Below, in pieces: positions 1 to 6,198 of a DNA stretch of 6,829 nucleotides; within the stretch, counting starts at the first letter, position 1; the number at the start of each line of letters is the position of its first letter. A model generated the notes under the pieces. It was given only the letters and a program-made list of their open reading frames with translations, made no database searches and was not told where the DNA came from. Source of the DNA: Oscillospiraceae bacterium (lineage in GTDB: Bacteria > Bacillota > Clostridia > Oscillospirales > Acutalibacteraceae); assembly GCA_015066165.1 (NCBI GenBank), contig SVOX01000088.1:1-6829 (forward strand), written 5' to 3'. A program made the position numbers and the translations under genes.

Positions 1-497
1 CAATACGGTTGACCGCAAATTCCAATACCGCCAAGCATTTTTGCTTCATCACGAACACCAATTTGGCGTAGTTCTATACGAGTGTGGAATTTTGCGGCAA
101 GGTCTTTTACAAGTTCACGGAAGTCAACCCTGCCGTCAGATGTGAAGAAAAATACGATTTTTGAGCCGTCAAACGAATATTCAACTTCTACAAGTTTCAT
201 ATCAAGTTTGTGGTTTTCAATCATTTCTTCGCATATTTTAAAAGCATCTATAGCTTTCTTTTTGTTTTCTTCTACACGGTTTAAATCTTTTTCAGTAGCG
301 ATGCGAAGCATTTTCTTAAGCGGTAGCACCAACTCACTGTCTTCAACTTGGTGATTTTCTTGAGCAATCACGCCAAGTTCGTTACCGTTTTGTGTTTCTA
401 CAATTACTTTATCTCCTACCTTTACGGTTTTACCCGCAGGGGAGAAATAATAAGATTTACCTGTATCTTTAAATTTTACTGATACTACTTCTGTCAT
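1..497 (-). CDS. ricT: PSP1-domain protein RicT/YaaT, 3' part outside the window
   Basis: The first 165 codons are visible and the C-terminus lies beyond the left edge. The signature is GRVDFRELVKDLA at residues 122-134, followed by a TRIELRQIGVRDEAK-type stretch (139-153) and GGIGICGQPY (156-165). This is the conserved core of the PSP1/YaaT family. In Bacillus the homologue is RicT (YaaT), which with RicA and RicF forms an Fe-S-containing complex that supports RNase Y-dependent RNA maturation, sporulation and competence; that role is family knowledge, not shown here. The cysteine-rich region expected next lies outside the window, apart from Cys161. The ATG overlaps the holB stop in an ATGA and has its own strong GGAGG (503-507) at 5 bases spacing, so it can be translated independently as well as by coupling. 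The holB-yaaT order matches the Bacillus arrangement. Confidence 0.9.
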   Translation of the reverse strand, partial: MTEVVSVKFKDTGKSYYFSPAGKTVKVGDKVIVETQNGNELGVIAQENHQVEDSELVLPLKKMLRIATEKDLNRVEENKKKAIDAFKICEEMIENHKLDMKLVEVEYSFDGSKIVFFFTSDGRVDFRELVKDLAAKFHTRIELRQIGVRDEAKMLGGIGICGQPY

Positions 498-1426
498 TTG
501 TTCCTCCAAATGTGTTCTGTCATTTTGCTTGTAAGGTTGCAAAATAATAGATTAAGGTTTATGTTGGTTAAAAGCGAGTTTTCAAACTCGGGTAAAGTTG
601 AGTAAATACTCATAAGCGGTTTTGAAAGATTTGAATTTGGAGATTTGCGAATTTTTTGAGCAATTAAATATTTCAAATCTTTTATAAAATTATTTGCATC
701 AACACGGTTTTTAGAGTAAGCCGTAACGGTTTTAAGCATTGAAAAACTGTCGCCGTTTATTGCAAAATCTAAAAACTGCTTTGCCGCCGCTTCGGTTTTT
801 GAAGAAGAAATTCCTTCAAGTGCATTTAACGCTCTGCCAATGTTGTTTTTTTCGCTTTCTAAAGCTTCTTTTATAAGATTTGGTTCATAATTGGTTTTTG
901 ATTTAATATATTCATAACCAACCGTAAATTCAGGCGTGTTAAGTGTTAGGGTTACACAGCGTGAAATTATTGTATCAAGTAAAGAAGACTTGTTTTCGGC
1001 TATCAGAATAAACATAACAGCCATTGGCGGTTCTTCTAAAACCTTTAAAAGCGCATTTTGCGATTGCTCATTCATACTATCGGCACCGTCGATAATAAAT
1101 ATGCGTTTTTGCGCTTGATGGGGTTTTATATATGCATCATTTCTAATTTCGCGAATTTGCGAAACGGTTATGGTTTTTTTACCGTCTTGTGCGGCAACAA
1201 CCGTTATATCAGGGTGAGAATTAACGTTTGCCAAGTGGCAGTTGTTACAACTGCCGCAAGGTGAGTTTTCTTTTTCGCAAACAATTGCCAAACTTAAATA
1301 TTTTGCCAAAGTGTGTTTGCCGGTTCCATAATCACCCTCAATTAAAATGGCGTGGGGAATACGCTTTTCATTTATGAAATTTTGAACTGTGGTGCAAAGC
1401 ATATCATTTCCAACAATGGAAATCAT
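494..1426 (-). CDS. holB: DNA polymerase III subunit delta-prime (clamp loader)
   Basis: This 310-residue protein is the delta-prime subunit of the clamp loader, which helps load the beta sliding clamp at primer-template junctions in the cytoplasm. The N-terminal AAA+ module shows a P-loop GDYGTGKHT (31-39), a four-cysteine zinc module C50, C57, C60, C63, a Walker-B-like IFIIDGAD (109-116), the family motif LLKVLEEPP (126-134) and the SRC motif (155-157) that supplies an arginine finger to a neighbouring subunit. The P-loop has His38 where Ser/Thr is usual, in keeping with the non-catalytic role of delta-prime. The length fits the family. The start ATG overlaps the trpS stop in an ATGA. Upstream there is only a weak AAAGG at about 13 bases, so translation probably depends on coupling to trpS. 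DnaX is the close alternative, but the length and lack of a C-terminal tau-like region argue against it. Confidence 0.93.
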   Translation of the reverse strand: MISIVGNDMLCTTVQNFINEKRIPHAILIEGDYGTGKHTLAKYLSLAIVCEKENSPCGSCNNCHLANVNSHPDITVVAAQDGKKTITVSQIREIRNDAYIKPHQAQKRIFIIDGADSMNEQSQNALLKVLEEPPMAVMFILIAENKSSLLDTIISRCVTLTLNTPEFTVGYEYIKSKTNYEPNLIKEALESEKNNIGRALNALEGISSSKTEAAAKQFLDFAINGDSFSMLKTVTAYSKNRVDANNFIKDLKYLIAQKIRKSPNSNLSKPLMSIYSTLPEFENSLLTNINLNLLFCNLTSKMTEHIWRNK

Positions 1427-2433
1427 AATACAAAACCAACCTTTTTCATTGCTTTAAAATAGGTTTTACGAGCAATATATTCTGCCTTTTCGGCACCTTG
1501 CTTATAAAGTGCTTCCAACGCTTTTTTATCTTTAATAATTTCATCGTAAGATGCTTTAATGGGGGCTAATGCATCGGCTACCGATTCACCAACAGCCATT
1601 TTAAAGTCACCGTAACCTTTACCTTCAAACTCTTTTTCAATTTCTGCCATAGTTTTTTCAGTTATGGCTGAATAAATTGTCATAAGGTTTGAAATACCGG
1701 GTTTATCTTCAGAAAAACGAACACACGCCTCAGAATCGGTAACGGCACGTTTGAATTTTCTAATAATATCGTCTTTATTGTCTAAAATTGCAACCCAAGA
1801 GTTAAGGTTATCATCTGATTTAGACATTTTCTTTGTTGGGTCCGCAAGTGACATTACTCTAGCCCCTGTTTTTGGGATATAAGCATCGGGTACTGTGAAA
1901 ACGTCACCGTAAAGATTATTAAAACGAATAGCAATATCACGTGCGATTTCAAGGTGTTGCTTTTGGTCGGCACCAACGGGTACTAAATCGGGTTTGTAGA
2001 GCAAAATATCAGCCGCCATAAGAACAGGGTAGGAAAAAAGACCTACGTTAACGTTGTTGGCGTGTTTAGCCGATTTATCTTTAAATTGTGTCATACGTGA
2101 CATTTCGCCAAATTGTGTATTACAAGAAAGCAACCAAGAAAGACATGCGTGCTCTGGCACGTGGGACTGAATAAAAAGCGTGTGCTTTTCAGGGTCGATA
2201 CCAAGTGCTAAAAGTAAAGCGTATGTAGAATGAATTTGTGAACGGAGTTTTGCGGGTTCTTGCCTTACGGTAATAGCGTGTAAATCGGCTACTGCAAAGG
2301 TACAGTCAAATTCATCTTGCATTGCTATCCAATTTTTAAGCGCACCTAAATAGTTGCCAAGGGTTAACATACCGCTTGGTTGAATGCAACTTAAAACTTT
2401 TTTCTTAATAGGGGTTTCTATAATTTCAGACAT
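1423..2433 (-). CDS. trpS: Tryptophanyl-tRNA synthetase
   Basis: This class Ic aminoacyl-tRNA synthetase charges tRNA-Trp with tryptophan using ATP. At 336 residues it has the normal bacterial length. It carries the HIGH-equivalent PSGMLTLGNYLGA (19-31, core TLGN 24-27), the tryptophan/ATP pocket segment VPVGADQKQHLE (151-162) and an intact KMSKS loop (202-206). The start has a good ribosome binding site, AAAGGCGG (2441-2448), 7 bases upstream. The 3' end overlaps holB by 4 bases. The predicted leader is only about 26 bases long, so there is no room for a T-box or trp-responsive attenuator, although T-box control of trpS is common in Firmicutes. Placing trpS directly ahead of holB-ricT ties tRNA charging and clamp-loader expression into one transcript. 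Confidence 0.98.
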   Translation of the reverse strand: MSEIIETPIKKKVLSCIQPSGMLTLGNYLGALKNWIAMQDEFDCTFAVADLHAITVRQEPAKLRSQIHSTYALLLALGIDPEKHTLFIQSHVPEHACLSWLLSCNTQFGEMSRMTQFKDKSAKHANNVNVGLFSYPVLMAADILLYKPDLVPVGADQKQHLEIARDIAIRFNNLYGDVFTVPDAYIPKTGARVMSLADPTKKMSKSDDNLNSWVAILDNKDDIIRKFKRAVTDSEACVRFSEDKPGISNLMTIYSAITEKTMAEIEKEFEGKGYGDFKMAVGESVADALAPIKASYDEIIKDKKALEALYKQGAEKAEYIARKTYFKAMKKVGFVL

Positions 2434-2465
2434 ATTTATTCCGCCTTTAAATGATTATCTTTATT

Positions 2466-2494
2466 ATTATATCATAATTTTATAGTTATTACAA
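2466..2494 (-). promoter_or_regulatory. Promoter of trpS-holB-ricT (extended -10)
   Basis: On the minus strand a TTGTAA -35 (2489-2494, 4/6 match) lies exactly 17 bases from a perfect TATAAT -10 (2466-2471), which is preceded by TGA, giving an extended -10. Predicted transcription starts near 2459, leaving a leader of about 26 bases before trpS. The -35 begins only 4 bases after the yfbR stop codon. This is a vegetative sigma-A type promoter and appears constitutive, as no operator or leader structure is visible. Confidence 0.8.
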
Positions 2495-2497
2495 GTT

Positions 2498-3070
2498 TTA
2501 GTTAAGTTCATCTAACGACAAATAAAAACTTTCTAAAAATTCTTCAATAAAAATATTGGCTTCCGGGCAGTTTAGTTCTTCAATTGCTTTTATAGTGCTT
2601 TTTTCGGCAATTTTGAACTCACGGTTGCCCATATTTGATTCCTCAATACATTTTATAAGAGCCGAGATTTTATCAGCCGCTTTTACAAGCACCTTAACAT
2701 CGTCTCTTGGGTTGTAAATTTTGGTGAAATAGGGTTTGAAATCGTTTGGTAACTTTTCGAGAAGACGGTTTTCGGCAATTTTTTCAATATCTTTATAAAC
2801 GTTTTTAATGTTGCAGTTGTAGTATTTTATTGGGGTGGGCATATCGCCTGTAATAATTTCGGTTGTGTCGTGATACATAGCGGCAACTGCAACGGCATTT
2901 GCATCAACATTTCCGCCAAGTCGTGTGTTGTTGATTATAGCAAGAGCGTGTGCCACAAAAGCTACTTCTAAAGAGTGTTCGCTTAGATTTTCACTTTTTG
3001 TATTTCTCATAAGCCCCCAGCGGTAGATGTTTTTCATACGGCTGAGCATAGCGTAAAAATGATTTTTCAT
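2498..3070 (-). CDS. yfbR: HD-domain 5'-deoxynucleotidase, YfbR family
   Basis: This predicted cytoplasmic metal-dependent phosphohydrolase removes the 5' phosphate from deoxyribonucleoside monophosphates, by homology to E. coli YfbR. From the ATG at 3070 it has 190 residues. The HD metal ligands are His32, His67-Asp68 and Asp133, with Glu71 and Asp76 matching further active-site residues. Arg17-Trp18 match the E. coli pair that recognises the deoxy sugar. The stretches LMRNTKSENLSEHS and AMYHDTTEIITGDMPTP are characteristic of this family rather than of generic HD proteins. An in-frame GTG at 3077-3079 would add MKF, but it overlaps the GGAAG of the ribosome binding site, so the ATG is preferred and also aligns with the E. 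coli N-terminus. The gene reads divergently from yfhO. No terminator is visible before trpS, so it may be the first gene of a longer transcript. Likely role: nucleotide pool balance or alternative dTMP supply (inference). Confidence 0.9.
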   Translation of the reverse strand: MKNHFYAMLSRMKNIYRWGLMRNTKSENLSEHSLEVAFVAHALAIINNTRLGGNVDANAVAVAAMYHDTTEIITGDMPTPIKYYNCNIKNVYKDIEKIAENRLLEKLPNDFKPYFTKIYNPRDDVKVLVKAADKISALIKCIEESNMGNREFKIAEKSTIKAIEELNCPEANIFIEEFLESFYLSLDELN

Positions 3071-3076
3071 AAATTT

Positions 3077-3086
3077 CACTTCCTTT
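3077..3086 (-). promoter_or_regulatory. Ribosome binding site that decides the yfbR start
   Basis: On the minus strand this reads AAAGGAAGTG. Its GGAAG (3079-3083) lies 8 bases before the ATG at 3070-3068, whereas the in-frame GTG (3079-3077) overlaps it and cannot use it. This supports the shorter 190-residue protein. Confidence 0.75.
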
Positions 3087-3087
3087 A

Positions 3088-3116
3088 TTGAATATTATAA
3101 CATTAAATGGTATAAT
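3088..3116 (+). promoter_or_regulatory. Promoter of yfhO (extended -10), rightward half of a divergent pair
   Basis: TTGAAT (3088-3093, 4/6) is 17 bases from a perfect TATAAT (3111-3116) preceded by TGG, an extended -10. Predicted start is near 3123, giving a leader of about 28 bases to the yfhO ATG. Nearly the whole core promoter coincides with the leftward yfbR promoter. Confidence 0.78.
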
Positions 3117-3118
3117 AT
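3092..3118. repeat. 27-bp imperfect palindrome forming the divergent promoter core
   Basis: The left arm (3092-3104, ATATTATAACATT) and the reverse complement of the right arm (3106-3118) match at 12 of 13 positions around a single central base (3105). Each arm contains one TATAAT and one TG extension, so the symmetry itself generates the two opposed -10 elements. It could also be a dimeric regulator site overlapping both promoters, but the matching promoter elements are a sufficient explanation. Confidence 0.85.
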
Positions 3119-3121
3119 CAA
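3094..3121 (-). promoter_or_regulatory. Promoter of yfbR (extended -10), leftward half of a divergent pair
   Basis: On the minus strand TTGATA (3116-3121, 5/6) is 16 bases from a perfect TATAAT (3094-3099) preceded by TGT, an extended -10. Predicted start is near 3087, so the yfbR leader would be only about 17 bases with the ribosome binding site at its very 5' end. The -35 shares one base with the yfhO -10 on the other strand and the -10 abuts the yfhO -35. Confidence 0.76.
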
Positions 3122-3150
3122 TAGATTATTTTAATTTTGAGGTATAAAAA

Positions 3151-5751
3151 ATGGGTTTTTCCGAACTAAAAAACCAAACGTTAAAGCCAAAAAAAGAAAA
3201 GGCACTTTCAACCTTTTTGTTTGCACTTATAACGGCAGCGTGTATTTTTGTGCCGTATATGGTGGCAAGTGAAGGTTATTTTGTTTTTTACGGTGATTTT
3301 AACGTTCAGCAAATTCCGTTTTATCAAAAGTGTCACGAGGCAATTAGAAACGGTAATATTTTTTGGGATTTTTCTACCGATTTGGGTGCTAATTTTATTG
3401 GTTCATACAGTTTTTATCTTTTGGGAAGTCCTTTCTTTTGGATAACTCTTCTCTTTCCAAACAGTTTTGTACCTTATCTTATGGGACCGTTACTTATTTT
3501 AAAATTTGCGTGTGCGGCATTAACAGCATATTTTTATATTCGCCGTTTCACAAGAACACCCGAAGCGGCACGTCTTGGCGGACTTTTATATGCTTTTTCG
3601 GGCTTTTCAGTTTATAATATCTTTTTTAACCACTTCCACGAAGCCATAATCCTTTTTCCGCTTTTGCTTTTGGCTTTAGAAATGCTTATAACCGAAAACC
3701 GCCGTTTTGTTTTTGCGCTAATGGTTTGTTTGTGTGCAGTTTCTAACTACTTTTTCTTTTTTGGAATGGTAGTATTTGTTGTTATTTATTTCTTTGTAAG
3801 GTTATTTTCAGGCGCTGTAAAAATTAAATTCTCACGCTTTTTCGTTTTGATTTTTGAGGCGGTTTTAGGGCTATTGCTTTCTTGTGTTTTGCTTTTGCCT
3901 TCTATTTTAGCAATTAGTGACAACACCAGAATATCATCATTTTTGCTTGGCTGGAACGCCATTATGTACGGAAAAGAGCAAATATACGGTAACGTTTTGC
4001 AATGTTTCTTCTTTCCACCGGATATTCCCGCACGTCCCGTATTTTTCCCCGGTGCCGAGGTTAAGTGGTCTTCACTTGGCGGATGGTTACCTGTGTTTAG
4101 TATGGTTGGTGTTTTTACTTGGTTTAAAACAAAAACGGGTAGTTGGCTTAAAAGGTTAATAGGAATTTGTATTTTCATGGCTTTAGTGCCAATTTTAAAC
4201 AGTGCTTTTTATGCCTTTAACACTTCGTATTACGCACGTTGGTATTATATGCCAATACTTCTTATGTGCCTTATGACAGTTGTTTTGACCGAAGACCAAA
4301 GTGTTGACTGGTCTTTTGGCTATAAGTGGGTTTTAGGTATTACCATTGCGATTACTGCAGTTATTGGCTTTTTCCCGCAAGAAAATGATGAAGGAAAAAT
4401 CATTTTCGGTATTTACACACAAGGCGAAGATTTAACCTATGTTGTAAGATTTGCAGCGGCTTGTTCTATTGCAATAATTGGCCTTGTTGTGCTTTATTTC
4501 CTTTTGAAAATTTTAAAAACAGATGCAAAATCGTTTTATCTCACAGCCACAATTTGCGTGTGTATTGTTTCGGTAATATATGGCAACGTTTTTGTTGTTT
4601 GCGGCAGGGCACATTCTTACGAAATTAAAGACGTAATGATTGACACGTTAATTGAGGGCGAAGTAGATTTAGAAGATGACAGCGAATTTAGAATTGACAC
4701 TTATGATTGCGTTGATAATACTGCAATGTATTTGGGGTATTCAGGCATAAATGCTTTTCATTCGGTTGTGCCGGCTTCGATAATGGAATTTTATGAATAC
4801 ATTGGGGTTGAGAGAAGCGTTGCAAGTCGTCCTGAAACTGATTATGAATCTATAAGACAGTTGCTTTCGGTTAAATATTTATTAAACCGTGAAGACGGGG
4901 AAAGTTTTATTGACCAAGATACAAAAGAAACCGAAATGGAAGGTTATACTTATACCGATACTAAAAACGGTTTTTACATTTATCAAAATGATAACTATAT
5001 ACCTTACGGTTTTTCTTATAAATATTATATGAGTGAAGAATTTTGCGATAGTTATACAGACGAAGACCGTGCGAATTTAATGTGTAAAGCAATTTTGCTT
5101 AATGATGAGCAAATTAAAAAATACGGAAAACTTCTTTATAATTTTGACGGTATGTCAAGAAATCCTGCGCCCGATGACAAGGATAGAAGTTTGTATTTTG
5201 ATTATGAGAGTATGGTTTACGATTATGATAAATTACGTGAAACTTCGGCATTAAAATTTACAACAGATAACAGGGGATTCACCGCCGTTGTAGAGCGTGA
5301 CGAACAAAACTTGGTGTTTTTCTCAATTCCTTATGACAAGGGATGGACCGCCACAGTAAACGGTAAACCTTGTGAAATTGAAAAGGTTAACAAGGGCTTT
5401 ATGGCGGTTTTGGTACCTGAAGGTACAAGTGAAATTCGTTTTGATTACAAGACACCCGGCTTGAAAGCAGGTCTTGTTGTAACTTCGGTTAGTTGTGCGG
5501 TATTCTTGATTTATATGTTAATATTCCTTTTGTGGAAGAAAAATCGAAAGTTTGTAAACATTTATCCCGAAGGTGATATTTTAATTGAGAGTTGGGCTAA
5601 AGCAGAGAGTTTGGAACAATTTGAAATTGAAGATGAACCGCCTGATGAACAAAGTCTTTTGGACAAGATGGACGATACGATAATACCTAAAATTGAAAAC
5701 GGTTTTGAGGGCGGATTTAAGATTATTGATAATACGGAAAACGATGAATAG
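3151..5751 (+). CDS. yfhO: YfhO-family multi-pass membrane protein (GT-C-like glycosyltransferase fold)
   Basis: This 866-residue integral membrane protein has about a dozen hydrophobic segments between residues 20 and 484, a large polar, probably extracytoplasmic domain (about 485-770), a last membrane helix (771-794) and a 72-residue acidic tail. After the first helix comes the family motif YGDFNVQQIPFYQ (47-59), whose Asp49 is the candidate catalytic acid of GT-C-type enzymes, then WDFSTDLGANF (72-82). The C-terminal part carries the YfhO signature IPYDKGWTATVNGKP (726-740) and the DYKTPGLKAG segment (765-774). In Bacillus subtilis YfhO is needed for lipoteichoic acid glycosylation together with the lipid-linked sugar transferase CsbB; that function is family knowledge and no csbB-like partner is present here. 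The start has TGAGGT (3138-3143) 7 bases upstream. It is a monocistronic unit closed by a terminator. Other lipid-linked-sugar GT-C functions are possible. Confidence 0.88.
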   Translation: MGFSELKNQTLKPKKEKALSTFLFALITAACIFVPYMVASEGYFVFYGDFNVQQIPFYQKCHEAIRNGNIFWDFSTDLGANFIGSYSFYLLGSPFFWITLLFPNSFVPYLMGPLLILKFACAALTAYFYIRRFTRTPEAARLGGLLYAFSGFSVYNIFFNHFHEAIILFPLLLLALEMLITENRRFVFALMVCLCAVSNYFFFFGMVVFVVIYFFVRLFSGAVKIKFSRFFVLIFEAVLGLLLSCVLLLPSILAISDNTRISSFLLGWNAIMYGKEQIYGNVLQCFFFPPDIPARPVFFPGAEVKWSSLGGWLPVFSMVGVFTWFKTKTGSWLKRLIGICIFMALVPILNSAFYAFNTSYYARWYYMPILLMCLMTVVLTEDQSVDWSFGYKWVLGITIAITAVIGFFPQENDEGKIIFGIYTQGEDLTYVVRFAAACSIAIIGLVVLYFLLKILKTDAKSFYLTATICVCIVSVIYGNVFVVCGRAHSYEIKDVMIDTLIEGEVDLEDDSEFRIDTYDCVDNTAMYLGYSGINAFHSVVPASIMEFYEYIGVERSVASRPETDYESIRQLLSVKYLLNREDGESFIDQDTKETEMEGYTYTDTKNGFYIYQNDNYIPYGFSYKYYMSEEFCDSYTDEDRANLMCKAILLNDEQIKKYGKLLYNFDGMSRNPAPDDKDRSLYFDYESMVYDYDKLRETSALKFTTDNRGFTAVVERDEQNLVFFSIPYDKGWTATVNGKPCEIEKVNKGFMAVLVPEGTSEIRFDYKTPGLKAGLVVTSVSCAVFLIYMLIFLLWKKNRKFVNIYPEGDILIESWAKAESLEQFEIEDEPPDEQSLLDKMDDTIIPKIENGFEGGFKIIDNTENDE

Positions 5752-5754
5752 TGT

Positions 5755-5783
5755 AAAAAGGCGTCAAAAACGGCGCCTTTTTT
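5755..5783 (+). terminator. Intrinsic terminator of yfhO
   Basis: An 11-bp stem pairs 5755-5765 (AAAAAGGCGTC) with 5772-5782 (GGCGCCTTTTT), including one G-U wobble, around a 6-base loop, and ends in six T residues (5778-5783). It begins 3 bases after the yfhO stop. The flanking A-run also gives it some potential for termination on the opposite strand. Confidence 0.9.
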
Positions 5784-5819
5784 GTTATTTCAAAAATTAT
5801 TAAAAACCTTTTAGTTATG

Positions 5820-5853
5820 CGGATTGTAGCAGTTTTGCCACAGTCCGTTTTTT
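5820..5853 (+). terminator. Second hairpin plus T-run, probable rightward terminator before the packaging operon
   Basis: CGGATTGT (5820-5827) pairs with ACAGTCCG (5840-5847) through 8 bp including one G-U wobble. After an A/C mismatch, a GC/GC pair closes a 6-base loop, and six T residues follow (5848-5853). The opposite strand lacks a T-run, so it acts rightward only. It lies 37 bases beyond the yfhO terminator, so it either backs that up or insulates terS from upstream transcription. Confidence 0.75.
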
Positions 5854-5866
5854 GCTTTTTAAAAAC

Positions 5867-5884
5867 ATGTCGTGGAATGTCGTG
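5867..5884. repeat. Pair of 8-bp direct repeats, 10-bp period, upstream of terS
   Basis: ATGTCGTG occurs at 5867-5874 and again at 5877-5884, so the two copies lie on the same face of the helix. The second copy overlaps the candidate -35 of terS. Possible meanings are an operator for a phage late-gene activator, a terminase recognition (cos/pac) element, or part of an attachment site. None is proven by this sequence. Confidence 0.6.
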
Positions 5885-5901
5885 TAAAAAATGAGTACAA
5901 T
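5873..5901 (+). promoter_or_regulatory. Weak candidate promoter of the terS-terL operon
   Basis: TACAAT (5896-5901, 5/6 match to -10) lies 17 bases from TGGAAT (5873-5878, only 3/6 match to -35). Predicted start is near 5908, ahead of the AGGAGG ribosome binding site. The poor -35 coincides with the direct repeats, as expected for an activator-dependent phage late promoter, but the promoter itself is a weak call. Confidence 0.4.
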
Positions 5902-5928
5902 GTGAATTGCTGATAGGAGGAACACACT

Positions 5929-6198
5929 ATGCGAGAGAACGACAAACTACTTTATAAAACTTTGAAATCGATACTTAATGAAAAGTTATCAACCGAAGAG
6001 GCACTCACTTTGCGAGAAGAGGGCTTTTTAGTTAAAGACCCAACAAGAAAAACAGCGGTAATGATAGCTCTTTACAAAAAGGCGGCTTCGGGCGACTTAT
6101 CAGCTATAAAGGAGTTGCGTTCGATCGTAAGTGAAAAAACCGAAGAAAGCCCTAGTGGCTTAAAGGCGGTGATGATTGTTGACGACATCCGAGATTAA
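5929..6198 (+). CDS. terS: Phage terminase small subunit-like protein
   Basis: This small protein of 89 residues probably recognises phage DNA for packaging and recruits the large terminase. No fold-level motif is decisive. Its sequence pattern resembles small-terminase-like proteins of Firmicutes phages: a helical N-terminus with KTLKSILNEKLS (11-22), a central segment TRKTAVMIALYKKAASGDLSAI, and IVSEKTEES (67-75), which resembles the IRDTVGEKP-like ending of that group, then an acidic IVDDIRD C-terminus. The position immediately before and overlapping a large terminase supports the call strongly. The ribosome binding site AGGAGG (5915-5920) lies 8 bases before the ATG. The 3' end of the gene doubles as the ribosome binding site and start region of terL. 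The alternative is an uncharacterised packaging accessory protein. Confidence 0.72.
   Translation: MRENDKLLYKTLKSILNEKLSTEEALTLREEGFLVKDPTRKTAVMIALYKKAASGDLSAIKELRSIVSEKTEESPSGLKAVMIVDDIRD
6163..6173 (+). promoter_or_regulatory. Ribosome binding site of terL inside terS
   Basis: AAGGCGGTGAT differs by one base from the full anti-Shine-Dalgarno complement AAGGAGGTGAT. It sits 6 and 9 bases (measured from GGCGG) before the two consecutive TTG codons of the terL frame. This is the main support for a TTG start of terL. Confidence 0.8.

Noticed and set aside
82..354. 90-codon plus-strand frame inside ricT
   Set aside because: It is antisense to the conserved PSP1 coding sequence; its Ser/Phe-rich composition is typical of a shadow frame.
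3077..3079. GTG as start of yfbR (193 residues)
   Set aside because: It overlaps the GGAAG of the ribosome binding site, while the ATG 9 bases downstream has proper spacing and matches the family N-terminus.
3786..4178. 130-codon open frame on the minus strand inside yfhO
   Set aside because: It lies antisense within a well-supported membrane protein gene, has no recognisable family features, and is adequately explained as a shadow of hydrophobic codons.
5801..5887. Short open stretch ending MSWNVV and a stop just before terS
   Set aside because: It runs through a terminator hairpin, has no ribosome binding site and is only about 28 codons; the reading frame comes from the direct repeats. 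A remnant gene tail cannot be excluded but is not supported.
5752..5928. A tRNA gene or tRNA-derived attachment site at the phage junction
   Set aside because: No cloverleaf, CCA-like end or T-arm sequence is visible on either strand in the 177-bp gap.
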